Assembly: GCA_030596365.1 (NCBI GenBank)
Contig: JAUVKG010000109.1
Coordinates: 1 to 8,254 of the forward strand
Reading direction: 5' to 3'
Length of the DNA stretch: 8,254 nt
DNA from: Chlamydiota bacterium
GTDB taxonomy: Bacteria; Auribacterota; UBA3054; B51-G9
Each line of letters opens with the position of its first letter. Position 1 is the stretch's first letter. Both the position numbers and the translations under genes were made by a program. Below the pieces are notes generated by a model. The model ran no database searches, was not told where the DNA came from, and worked only from the letters and a program-made list of their open reading frames with translations. Of this stretch, positions 1-7,700 are shown one piece after another.

Positions 1-336
1 GGTTCTCTGCTTAGAATTGAAAGTTTAACCATTACTTCCACAGGCGGGACCGGCTCCCCAACACTTTTTTCTTTTCAGGAAGCAGGGGAAACCAATGGAG
101 ATTTTGTTGTTCTCGGAACAGGAACTGTCAATGTGGATTTACTCTCCCCGGTTATTGTTGAAACATCAAAAACGTTTACTGTATTGATGAATAGTTATGT
201 CCATGGCGCCGCAATTTATCTTGATAATATTACTGTTAAAGGAACAGTAGTTCCTGAACCGTTTTGTTTATCATTTATTATTTGTCAATTGTTATTCGTT
301 ATCTACTTGAGAAAATCTTATGAGAGGAATATTTAA
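1..336 (+). CDS. C-terminal part of a secreted protein with a PEP-CTERM sorting signal (5' end outside window)
   Basis: The frame is open from base 1 and encodes 111 residues of a protein that begins upstream of the window. The visible part is rich in alternating Thr/Val/Ile stretches (RIESLTITST, FVVLGTGTVNVDLL, AIYLDNITVKGTV), as in beta-sandwich or carbohydrate-binding-like domains. It ends with VPEP at 250-261, a hydrophobic segment (FCLSFIICQLLFVIYL) and a basic tail (RKSYERN). That is the tripartite PEP-CTERM signal, which in known systems is processed by an exosortase and anchors or releases exported proteins in exopolysaccharide-producing Gram-negative bacteria. The function of the main body is unknown. 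Its last 17 nt overlap the next gene, suggesting co-transcription and translational coupling with the downstream hydrolases. The GTG at 133 is only an internal codon, because the frame continues upstream without a stop. Confidence 0.8.
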   Translation, partial: GSLLRIESLTITSTGGTGSPTLFSFQEAGETNGDFVVLGTGTVNVDLLSPVIVETSKTFTVLMNSYVHGAAIYLDNITVKGTVVPEPFCLSFIICQLLFVIYLRKSYERNI

Positions 337-2020
337 ATTTTTGATAATCTTTTGTGTTATGTTATTGGTTTCGCCAACAATAGGATGTTCTGCTCAAAAT
401 CAAACCTTGCATGCTGAAAAATTCGGCGTGAAAGCTGATGGACAAACTGATGATGGTCCCGCCATTGTAGCAATGTTATGTGCAGCTAAATCCATTAAAG
501 GACCGGTAACATTGTTGTTCCCTTCAAACAAAAATATTTATGTGAAAAATCTGCCGGAAAGGTATGTTTTTCCGCTTGATGGTGTAACTAACTTTACCCT
601 GGACGGTGGCGGTAGTACATTTCTGCTCGATTCTTATGTGCGGTTCCTTGATCTTAAAAACTCCACTGACATCAAAATATGTCGACTGAATGTTGACTTT
701 TCGCCATTGCCTTTTGTGGACGGAAAAGTGATAGGGAAATCTTCAACCGAACACTGGGTCGAAGTTAAATTAAAGAACGAAAAAGAGCTCAAACGTGTGC
801 TTGGTACACCCACATTCGAGGGAAGGGGGAAATCGCAACGCTTTTTTTCGATGCTGTGGAATAAAGGAGCATACGGCAACGTAAGTAAACATTATTGGAC
901 AACGCGCACAGAAATCGGAAAACAAAAAGGAACTGTGCGGGTTTATACAAATAAAGAATTTCAGGAATTTGATGAAATTAATTCAGGCAAAACTCAAATT
1001 AGTATTCCCGTTCCGGGTATTGCACACCTCTTCGGTCCCGGCGCATGTTTCAGCATCCGTGAAAGCAAGAATATTCAATTTGAAGATGTAGAATTATGGT
1101 CAGCGCCATGGTTTGGATTCCATGTTTTATGCAACAAAGGGAATGTGACTTTTAAGCGTGTGAACATCCGGCCAAAACCGGGAAGCAATCATCTAATGTC
1201 AATATGGCGCGATGGTTTTCATGTCAAAGGCAATCAGGGGAGTCTCCTGTGGGAAGACTGCATAATTTCAAGCATGAATGACGATGCTTTTAATATCTCA
1301 ACCCATTCCCGTGAGATCGAAAAAATAATTTCTCCTACACGCTTCGCCCTCAGGCAACGCTACCCAATGGAACCAATTCCATGGTTGACAAACAATATTA
1401 TGGTTGCGGCAAGCCTTGAATTACGAAGCTTACGTGGTTCGGCTGTCGTTACTAAAATCGAATCAGAAATCTGTACAACTAATTATGGCAAACCTGTAGC
1501 GCCGCTGTTGACAATAGAAGTGAATCACCCTATCCCCGGTATCAAAAAAGGTGACCTGATCTGGCAGCCCGTAACCACAAATCCAGATACAATTATCCGT
1601 CGCTGCAACATCGAAACAAGCTGCCGGTTGCAAAGCCCGGTAACCCTGGAAGATTGTGATATTACCGGATTCATCTGGTTATATTGCGAAGACATTGAGG
1701 GACCATTTCCAAGTAACGTTAAAATTATTAATTGTCGTTTACATCGTGGACGCGGCAATAAAACAAAAGCTTTAATCGCATCCGGATGGCCAAAATCCGG
1801 TTCATCCTCTAAAGAAAATATTCCACCGAGAGCAATTCACGATATTTCTATAATCGATAATAAAATATACGGCGGATTTGTTTTAGGGGGAGCTGAGAAC
1901 GTCACTATTAAGAATAATCATTTTCTTGAAGAGGGAGCTGCAATTGTGATTAGAGGAAATCACAATGTAAAGAGCAGTAAAAATTTCAATCATAAAAATG
2001 AAAAATTAAAAATAAAATGA
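320..2020 (+). CDS. Exported right-handed parallel beta-helix glycosidase-like protein (GH110/GH28-like)
   Basis: A 566-residue protein. The N-terminus is an export signal: MRGIFKF, hydrophobic to about residue 20, then TIGC with Cys23 as a possible lipobox cysteine; alternatively signal peptidase I could cut after CSA. Residues 33-60 (EKFGVKADGQTDDGPAI) match the start of the pectate-lyase-3-type beta-helix fold, usually written FGAKGDGxTDDTxAI. NFTLDGGGSTFLL (91-103) and the later series of short beta-rungs with N/C ladders (VTLEDCDITGF, VKIINCRLHRG, VTIKNNHF) extend the helix to the C-terminus. RDGFHV (Asp298) and SMNDDAFNI (Asp321, Asp322) have the arrangement of the three catalytic Asp of GH28 polygalacturonases, and the beta-helix family GH110 (alpha-1,3-galactosidases) also uses clustered Asp. 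I favour a GH110-like enzyme because of the NDDAFNIS context, but the exact family is unsure. It overlaps the upstream gene by 17 nt. The start ATG at 320 has only a weak GAG (309-311) ahead of it. Confidence 0.75.
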   Translation: MRGIFKFLIIFCVMLLVSPTIGCSAQNQTLHAEKFGVKADGQTDDGPAIVAMLCAAKSIKGPVTLLFPSNKNIYVKNLPERYVFPLDGVTNFTLDGGGSTFLLDSYVRFLDLKNSTDIKICRLNVDFSPLPFVDGKVIGKSSTEHWVEVKLKNEKELKRVLGTPTFEGRGKSQRFFSMLWNKGAYGNVSKHYWTTRTEIGKQKGTVRVYTNKEFQEFDEINSGKTQISIPVPGIAHLFGPGACFSIRESKNIQFEDVELWSAPWFGFHVLCNKGNVTFKRVNIRPKPGSNHLMSIWRDGFHVKGNQGSLLWEDCIISSMNDDAFNISTHSREIEKIISPTRFALRQRYPMEPIPWLTNNIMVAASLELRSLRGSAVVTKIESEICTTNYGKPVAPLLTIEVNHPIPGIKKGDLIWQPVTTNPDTIIRRCNIETSCRLQSPVTLEDCDITGFIWLYCEDIEGPFPSNVKIINCRLHRGRGNKTKALIASGWPKSGSSSKENIPPRAIHDISIIDNKIYGGFVLGGAENVTIKNNHFLEEGAAIVIRGNHNVKSSKNFNHKNEKLKIK

Positions 2021-2041
2021 GAAAAATTTCTCTGTTAATTT

Positions 2042-3478
2042 ATGAAAAAACTACAACAAATCATACCCGTATTAATACTCTTATCCATAACTATATCTAT
2101 AAATGCAGTAACAGTCTTTCCAAAAGACACGAAAACCGCACTTGTCAATCCCGGCATGGGATGGGTTTTGTATTTTTATTCAAATATTCCTGGAAATTAT
2201 GGTTCAAAGCTTGAACCTTCAGATACTGTTGACGATTTCCCGGGATTGTCAACTGTGTTTATGAGAATTCCATGGGCTTTTGTAGAACCCGAAGAGGGTA
2301 AATTTAACTGGTCTGTACTTGATACTCCCGCACAGCGTTGGATTGATAAAGGAAAACGTATTTCATTGTGTCTGACCAGTTCAGAAAACTGGATGAAATA
2401 TGCGACTCCGGAATGGGTTAAAAAAGCTGGCGCAAGAGGTACTTTTTATCAGTTCGGAAAAGGTAGAGTTGCACGCAGCGAAACTTGGGATCCTTTTTTT
2501 GATGACCCGGTCTTTCTGAGAAAACTTGATAATTTTCTCGCCGCTGTCGCTAAAAGATATGATGGAAATCCAAATGTTGAATATATCTTTGTTGGCACTT
2601 ATGGTCTTTGGGGAGAAGGGCACACTTTTATGAGTAGCAACCAGGACAGTTTAAAAATTAAAAAAGCTCACATTGATTTACATCTTAAACATTTCAAGAA
2701 AACTCAGCTATGCATAAGCGATGATTTTGCCGGTCACGATAAACCAGGACGCAGGTTTCCAATTACTGATTACGCTTTCTCTAAAGGTGTAACAATCCAC
2801 GATGACAGCATTTTAGTTCAGCCTCCTCCAAAATCATGGTTTCATGCCGAAATGGCTCAAAAATTCTGGCCAAAAATGCCGGTTGTTCTTGAACACGAAC
2901 ATTACGGAAGTTCAGTGGGAAGGGGCGCGTGGAACAGTAAGCTTCTGCTGAAAGCGGTTGAAGATTATCATGCCAGCTTCATGTCAATCCATTGGTGGCC
3001 GAAAATCTTTCTCGAAAGCGAACGAGAGATCATCAACAAAATTAACCTGCGCCTGGGTTACCGTTTGCAACCGATAAAAGTGACATGGCCAAAAACGATA
3101 GAAATTGGCAAGAGGTTCAAAGTCCAATGGACGTGGTCAAATAATGGGGTTGCTCCATGCTATTCCGGTGGGTTTCCTGCTTTAACGCTGAAAGACGGCA
3201 AAGATGGAATTGTCTCGGTGTTGAGCGATGCCACACTTAATATGCGTGATTTGAAAGTGGGATCTTCCACAAATTCTCCAATCACAAAACACGAAAGCGA
3301 ATTTGTTGTCGATCTTGTTGCTCCCGCCATAAGGCCGGGCAGCTACGATGTGTTCGTTTCGGTTGGTGATCGTGACGGCACGCCGCGAATTGCTCTTCCA
3401 TTGAAAGGAAATGATGATCATCGTCGTTACAAGCTTGGCGTTATTACTGTAGAAAACAATGTGTTGATAGGTAAATAA
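2042..3478 (+). CDS. Exported TIM-barrel glycoside hydrolase-like protein with DUF4832-like C-terminal domain
   Basis: A 478-residue protein with a signal peptide (MKKLQQ, then a hydrophobic core, likely cut after INA at residue 22). NPGMGW (36-41) near the start and RIPWAFVEPEEGKFNW (75-90) are typical of the barrel of clan GH-A-like proteins related to GH42/DUF4874, where the latter segment follows the second barrel strand. VGTYGLWGEGH (184-194) resembles the G-x-W-G-E acid/base motif, giving Glu192 as candidate acid/base. VVLEHEHYG (281-289) offers Glu284 or Glu286 as candidate nucleophile. The C-terminal part from about residue 340 is a beta-sandwich; WSNNGVAPCYSGGFP (365-379) and the RPGSYDVFVSVGD segment resemble DUF4832 domains. 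The substrate is unknown. It starts 21 nt after the beta-helix gene, so both probably lie on one transcript. No clear Shine-Dalgarno sequence is present. A generic 'beta-galactosidase-like' label would be over-specific. Confidence 0.7.
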   Translation: MKKLQQIIPVLILLSITISINAVTVFPKDTKTALVNPGMGWVLYFYSNIPGNYGSKLEPSDTVDDFPGLSTVFMRIPWAFVEPEEGKFNWSVLDTPAQRWIDKGKRISLCLTSSENWMKYATPEWVKKAGARGTFYQFGKGRVARSETWDPFFDDPVFLRKLDNFLAAVAKRYDGNPNVEYIFVGTYGLWGEGHTFMSSNQDSLKIKKAHIDLHLKHFKKTQLCISDDFAGHDKPGRRFPITDYAFSKGVTIHDDSILVQPPPKSWFHAEMAQKFWPKMPVVLEHEHYGSSVGRGAWNSKLLLKAVEDYHASFMSIHWWPKIFLESEREIINKINLRLGYRLQPIKVTWPKTIEIGKRFKVQWTWSNNGVAPCYSGGFPALTLKDGKDGIVSVLSDATLNMRDLKVGSSTNSPITKHESEFVVDLVAPAIRPGSYDVFVSVGDRDGTPRIALPLKGNDDHRRYKLGVITVENNVLIGK

Positions 3479-3519
3479 TTACACATAAATTTTCTCATTA
3501 CAACTTCATTAATTTTATG

Positions 3520-3587
3520 CCATATCGTGCATAAGTCAGGACAAATTGTTATATCTTTATATATTTTTTTTTGATATACTGTTTACA
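3520..3587 (+). promoter_or_regulatory. Candidate activator-dependent promoter: 37-bp conserved box plus extended -10
   Basis: The box at 3520-3556 (starts CCATATCGTGCATAAG, ends ATTGTTATATCT) is identical in 36 of 37 positions to the box at 8116-8152; the only difference is G3535 versus A8131. Eighteen nt after the box, behind a T-rich stretch, comes TGATATACT (3572-3580), an extended -10 (TG-A-TATACT), followed by TTTACA at 3582-3587. The same spacing is seen in the second copy. The box therefore lies over and upstream of the -35 position, where no good TTGACA is present, as expected for an activator-dependent promoter. Inside it are ACAA-A-TTGT (3541-3549) and two similar half-sites one helical turn apart (GCATAAGTC and GGACAAATT), a pattern compatible with an AraC-type activator; this last point is inference. 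Transcription would start near 3587 and read into the URO-D-like/GH2 operon. Confidence 0.75.
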
Positions 3588-3618
3588 CTTTATGCTTTTG
3601 TGTAACAACTATAAATAT

Positions 3619-4707
3619 ATGTTTGAACTGAAACCTGATTTTGAAGAAGTGTTGAATCGTTACGAAGCGTGGTGGAAATGCGATATCGTTGACCGCCCGC
3701 TTGTCTCGATTACATTCCCCCGGGCAAAAGATGAATGTCGGGAAGTTCCCCGGAAAGAACACGCAACCATCCGTGACCGATGGATGGATGCTGAGTACAT
3801 CGCAGCTTCGGCCGAAGCCGATCTCCAAAATACCGTTCATTTTGCGGATAGCCTTCCAATTGCATGGCCTAATCTTGGTCCCGAAATATTCTCTGCCTTC
3901 TATGGATGCGATATGGAATACGGAGAACACACAGCATGGAGCAAACCTATTCTTTCGGATTGGTCGGATGAATCAATAAACGAAGTTTGTCTGGACACAA
4001 ATAGTTTCTATTTCCAGAAGTTAATGGAGATGACCGATGCCTTGATTGAAAAAGGAAAGGATAGGTTCATTGTTGGATACACTGATCTGCATGGCGGTGG
4101 GGACGCAATCGCTGCATTTCGTGATCCACTGAAACTGCTCATGGACACCATCGAAAATCCTGATGCAATAAAGACTCTTTGCGACAAAATCACCGTGGAT
4201 TTTCTGAAAGTATATGACATATTTTATGAAAAATTATCTGCCGCGGGTATGCCAAGCACAACCTGGCTTCCTGCAACGTGCAAAGGGAAATACCATGTTC
4301 CAGCTAACGATTTCTCCTGCATGATTTCCGACGAAATGTTTGAAGACCTGTTTATCCCAGGCATTATTCGCGAATGCCGGCACATGGATAAATGCATCTA
4401 TCATCTCGATGGACCACAGGCGCTTCGCTATCTGGACCGGCTACTCGAAATTCCTGAAATCCATGCAATCCAATGGGTTCCGGGTGCAGGACAGGACTAC
4501 TGGGCGGATTGGGTTGATGTTTACAAACGCATCCAAAGTAAGAATAAGGCAATGCAAATTCTTTCCATTCCCGCAAAAGATTTATCCCTTCTGTTCAAAT
4601 CCCTGGAGCCTGAAGGAGTGTGGATTAGTTCTGTTTCAGGAATCTCAAACCGGCAGGAAGCCGAGGCGGCACTCAGGATGATTGAACAATGGACAAAAAA
4701 ACTATGA
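3619..4707 (+). CDS. Uroporphyrinogen decarboxylase-like / corrinoid methyltransferase-like protein (URO-D superfamily)
   Basis: A 362-residue cytoplasmic protein with no signal peptide. The opening FEEVLNRYEAWWKCDIVDRP, YTDLHGGGDAIAAFRDP (154-170), YHLDGPQALRYLD (261-273) and IQWVPGAGQDYWADW (284-298) match the URO-D-superfamily group often annotated 'trimethylamine corrinoid protein 2' in PVC genomes. Characterised relatives such as MtaA, MtbA and CmuA move methyl groups between corrinoid proteins and coenzymes using a zinc site containing an HxC motif. Here the equivalent place reads His262-Leu-Asp264, so the usual Cys is absent and metal binding or the reaction may differ. I chose ATG 3619 rather than the further-upstream ATGs at 3571 and 3592, because family similarity begins with MFELKPDFEE and the predicted transcription start is near 3587. 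No Shine-Dalgarno sequence is visible. The stop overlaps the GH2 start (ATGA at 4704-4707), showing translational coupling. The true substrate is unknown. Confidence 0.75.
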   Translation: MFELKPDFEEVLNRYEAWWKCDIVDRPLVSITFPRAKDECREVPRKEHATIRDRWMDAEYIAASAEADLQNTVHFADSLPIAWPNLGPEIFSAFYGCDMEYGEHTAWSKPILSDWSDESINEVCLDTNSFYFQKLMEMTDALIEKGKDRFIVGYTDLHGGGDAIAAFRDPLKLLMDTIENPDAIKTLCDKITVDFLKVYDIFYEKLSAAGMPSTTWLPATCKGKYHVPANDFSCMISDEMFEDLFIPGIIRECRHMDKCIYHLDGPQALRYLDRLLEIPEIHAIQWVPGAGQDYWADWVDVYKRIQSKNKAMQILSIPAKDLSLLFKSLEPEGVWISSVSGISNRQEAEAALRMIEQWTKKL

Positions 4708-7700
4708 ACCACTTAAAAACAATTATTATGTTAAGCTTCACAATCATGTCGGTAGTAGCGGCCGAAGAAACTGTTTCTTTAAAAGGAAACTGGGATTTTA
4801 AACTTGACCCCGATAATCTTGGTATAAAAGAACAATGGTTCAATCAAAAGTTACCCGATAAAGCCCGATTACCAGGGTCGCTTGATGAACAAAAACTCGG
4901 ATTCAAAAATGATGAAAAACGTCTGGACCATCTTACCCGAGAATACAAATACATTGGCAAAGCCTGGTATCAGAAAGAAGTTGATATTCCTGAAAATTGG
5001 AGCAACAAAAGGATAATACTTTTTCTCGAAAGAGCGATGTGGGAAACACGAGTTTATGTTGACGGTAATTACATTGGTTTTCAAAACAGCCTTTGCGCAC
5101 CCCATGTTTATAATCTCACAGATTTTCTGTTGCCGGGAAAACACAATATTACTATTCTTGTTGACAACACTGTCAAAATAAACATCGGTCATTCTCACTC
5201 TCCGATGCTATGGACACATGCTATTACTGAAGAAACTCAAACAGATTGGAATGGAATTATCGGTATAATAGAACTTATAGCAACTCCAAAAATCTGGATA
5301 GATTCAATACAAACGTATCCTGATTTTGAGGGAAAAATTATTACAGTTAAAATTATTATCGGAAACATTACAGGCAAAAAAATTGAAGGAAAACTAAATC
5401 TTGAAGATTTAACTGATAACGTTTCCGTGAAAAATATTCCTTTTTCCGCAATTGGAAAAGAAACGGTCGTCGAAGCGAAACTTCCTTTCGGTAAAACTCC
5501 CACCCTTTGGGGCGAGTTCTCTCCAAAATTGCATGAGCTTGAGGTTATGCTGGAGGGACGCTGTCCCCAGCGTCCTAATAATCACACGGGAATTAAGGTC
5601 GCCGGGGACGACGACCCTCCAACGCGCAATGTTACTAACACAAAAACCATAAAATTCTCTCTTCGCGACTTCCGTGCCAATGGTCATCATTTCAATCTAA
5701 ACGGAAGAAATATTTTTCTTCGCGGAAACGTTGATTGCGCTATTTTTCCGCTTACCGGTTATCCGCCAATGAATGTCGATGAATGGAAAAGAATGTTCAA
5801 CATTTATAAAAATTATGGATTGAACCATGTACGCTTCCATTCATGGTGCCCACCGGAAGCTGCATTCACCGCTGCCGATGAACTCGGTATTATTTTTCAG
5901 GTTGAAAATCCCTTGTGGGATGGTTACGGAATGGTTGGCAGCATTCCTGAAAGAGCTGCATTTATTCTTGCGGAAGCGAATCGTATTGTTGACACTTACG
6001 GAAATCATCCTTCCTTTTGTTTGATGTCTATGGGAAACGAACTTGGCGATGGCAATGAACCATACCTTGCTTACCTGGTAGATTATCTGAAAAAGAAAGA
6101 CCCGCGACATCTTTATACTTCTACATCTTCTCCACCGGAAATTGAACGCGAAAAAGATGATTACTTCGTAGGCTCGGGTACTGAAGATGGAGTCTCCATC
6201 GGAATAAATCCATTCAAAGATTTTCGAGAGTCGTTGGAACATCTTAAGCGACCGTTGATTGCTCATGAAATAGGTCACACGGTGGTATATCCGAATTACA
6301 GAGAAATTCCAAAATATACAGGACATCTCAAACCACGAAATCTTGAAACTTTCAAGAAATCTCTTGAAGCAAATCACATGCTTGACCAGGCAGACGATTT
6401 TCAAAAAGCATCAGGAAAACAAGTTGTAGAAATTTATAAAGAAAATATTGAAGTTCAACTTCGATCACCGAATGTTGCGGGATTTCAATTGCTTGACCTT
6501 CAGGATTTCCCGGGACAGGGCACTGCGTTAGTAGGACTTCTTGATGTTTTTCTTGATTCAAAAGGACTAATTGCTCCGGAAAAATTCCGCGAGTTCTGTA
6601 GTGAAACTGTTCCGCTTATTCGCACAAGAAGTTTTACGTGGGACTCTGATGAAACGTTTGAAGCTACTGCGGAAATAGCTCATTACGGAAAAGAAGATTT
6701 GAAAGAAGTAACACCTGTTTGGACTATAAAAACTAAAGATGAGAAAATTATTAAAGAAGGAAAATTTAATAAAATTGATATTCCAACAGGAAAAACAACT
6801 CAACTCGGCAAGTTTGAATTCAAACTCAACAAAATAAAATCCCCGCAGCAATTTGTAGTAGAAGTTTCCCTGGAGGGACGCTGCGTGACTCGCGAATGCC
6901 GGGTTTCTCAGCGTCCTAAAAACATTCTCGAAAATAAGGTCGCCGGGGACGGCGACCCTCCAAACGTTGCCAATTCCTGGAATTTCTGGGTCTATCCTAC
7001 AAATTCAAGCATCGAAATTCCTGACGATGTTACCATTTCAAAAAAATGGGACGCGAAAACCCAGGAAATTCTTGAAAACGGTGGCAAAGTTTTGCTTCTG
7101 CCCGAATATGGAACTTGTGATAAAGCGGAACCATCATATTGGCATCCTGTTTTCTGGTGCTATCAATTATTCACATGTCAGCCTGAAACGCTGGGAATTT
7201 TGTGCGATAAAAATCACCCGGCTCTTGCTGAATTTCCTACTGATATTTATGCTGACTGGCAGTGGTATGACATATTGCAATATTCCGAAGCATTATTGAT
7301 AAATGATACTCCGGCAGATTTCAGGCCAATTGTCCAATTTATTCCTGACTTTAACAACAACAAAAAATACGCGGCGATTTTTGAAACTGAAGTCGGAAAA
7401 GGCAAACTGATTTTTTGCTCAATAAACCTGCGGAATAATATTGAAAATCGGTGCGAAGCGAAACAACTTTTGCACAGCTTGCTTGCTTATATGGAATCAG
7501 ACAAATTTCAACCTGTAAAATCACTTGATAAAAAAACTCTTGACAGAATTTTAAAATTCACACCTAAATCAAAGCACAAAAGTAATAAGCCAAACACTGC
7601 TACTGCTGTTTTAAATATCCGAGCTGCAGCAAACGCGCCGGCAGTAAAATCTGATCCTTGGAATGCTTCCATGGATCAAATTATTGCCAAAAAAGATGGC

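Noticed and set aside
3479..3519. Terminator between the third and fourth genes
   Set aside because: The stretch is AT-rich without a GC stem; the T-run at 3564-3572 belongs to the promoter spacer and has no hairpin before it.
3571..3618. N-terminal extension of the URO-D-like protein from ATG 3571 (MIYCLHFMLLCNNYKY)
   Set aside because: It would begin at or before the predicted -10 and upstream of the likely transcription start, and the extension does not resemble the family; ATG 3619 fits better.
3583..3930. Antisense open frame of 115 codons opposite the URO-D-like gene and its promoter
   Set aside because: It is the complement of conserved coding sequence, with no own promoter or family resemblance.
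4340..4681. Plus-strand open frame of 113 codons in another frame of the URO-D-like gene
   Set aside because: It overlaps conserved residues of the URO-D-like protein (HLDG and PGAG motifs) and has no independent support.
4689..4703. ATG 4689 as start of the GH2 gene
   Set aside because: It would add MDKKT before a normal signal peptide and lose the ATGA coupling; possible but less likely than ATG 4704.
5841..6404. Antisense open frame of 187 codons within the GH2 gene
   Set aside because: It lies fully opposite the well-supported GH2 catalytic barrel, including both catalytic Glu codons, and its translation shows no recognisable domain.
5550..6962. Reading the two GC-rich repeats as a CRISPR array, sequencing artefact or frameshift
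   Set aside because: There are only two copies 1.3 kb apart, each internally palindromic, and the GH2 frame stays open with conserved domains on both sides, so they are in-frame insertions.
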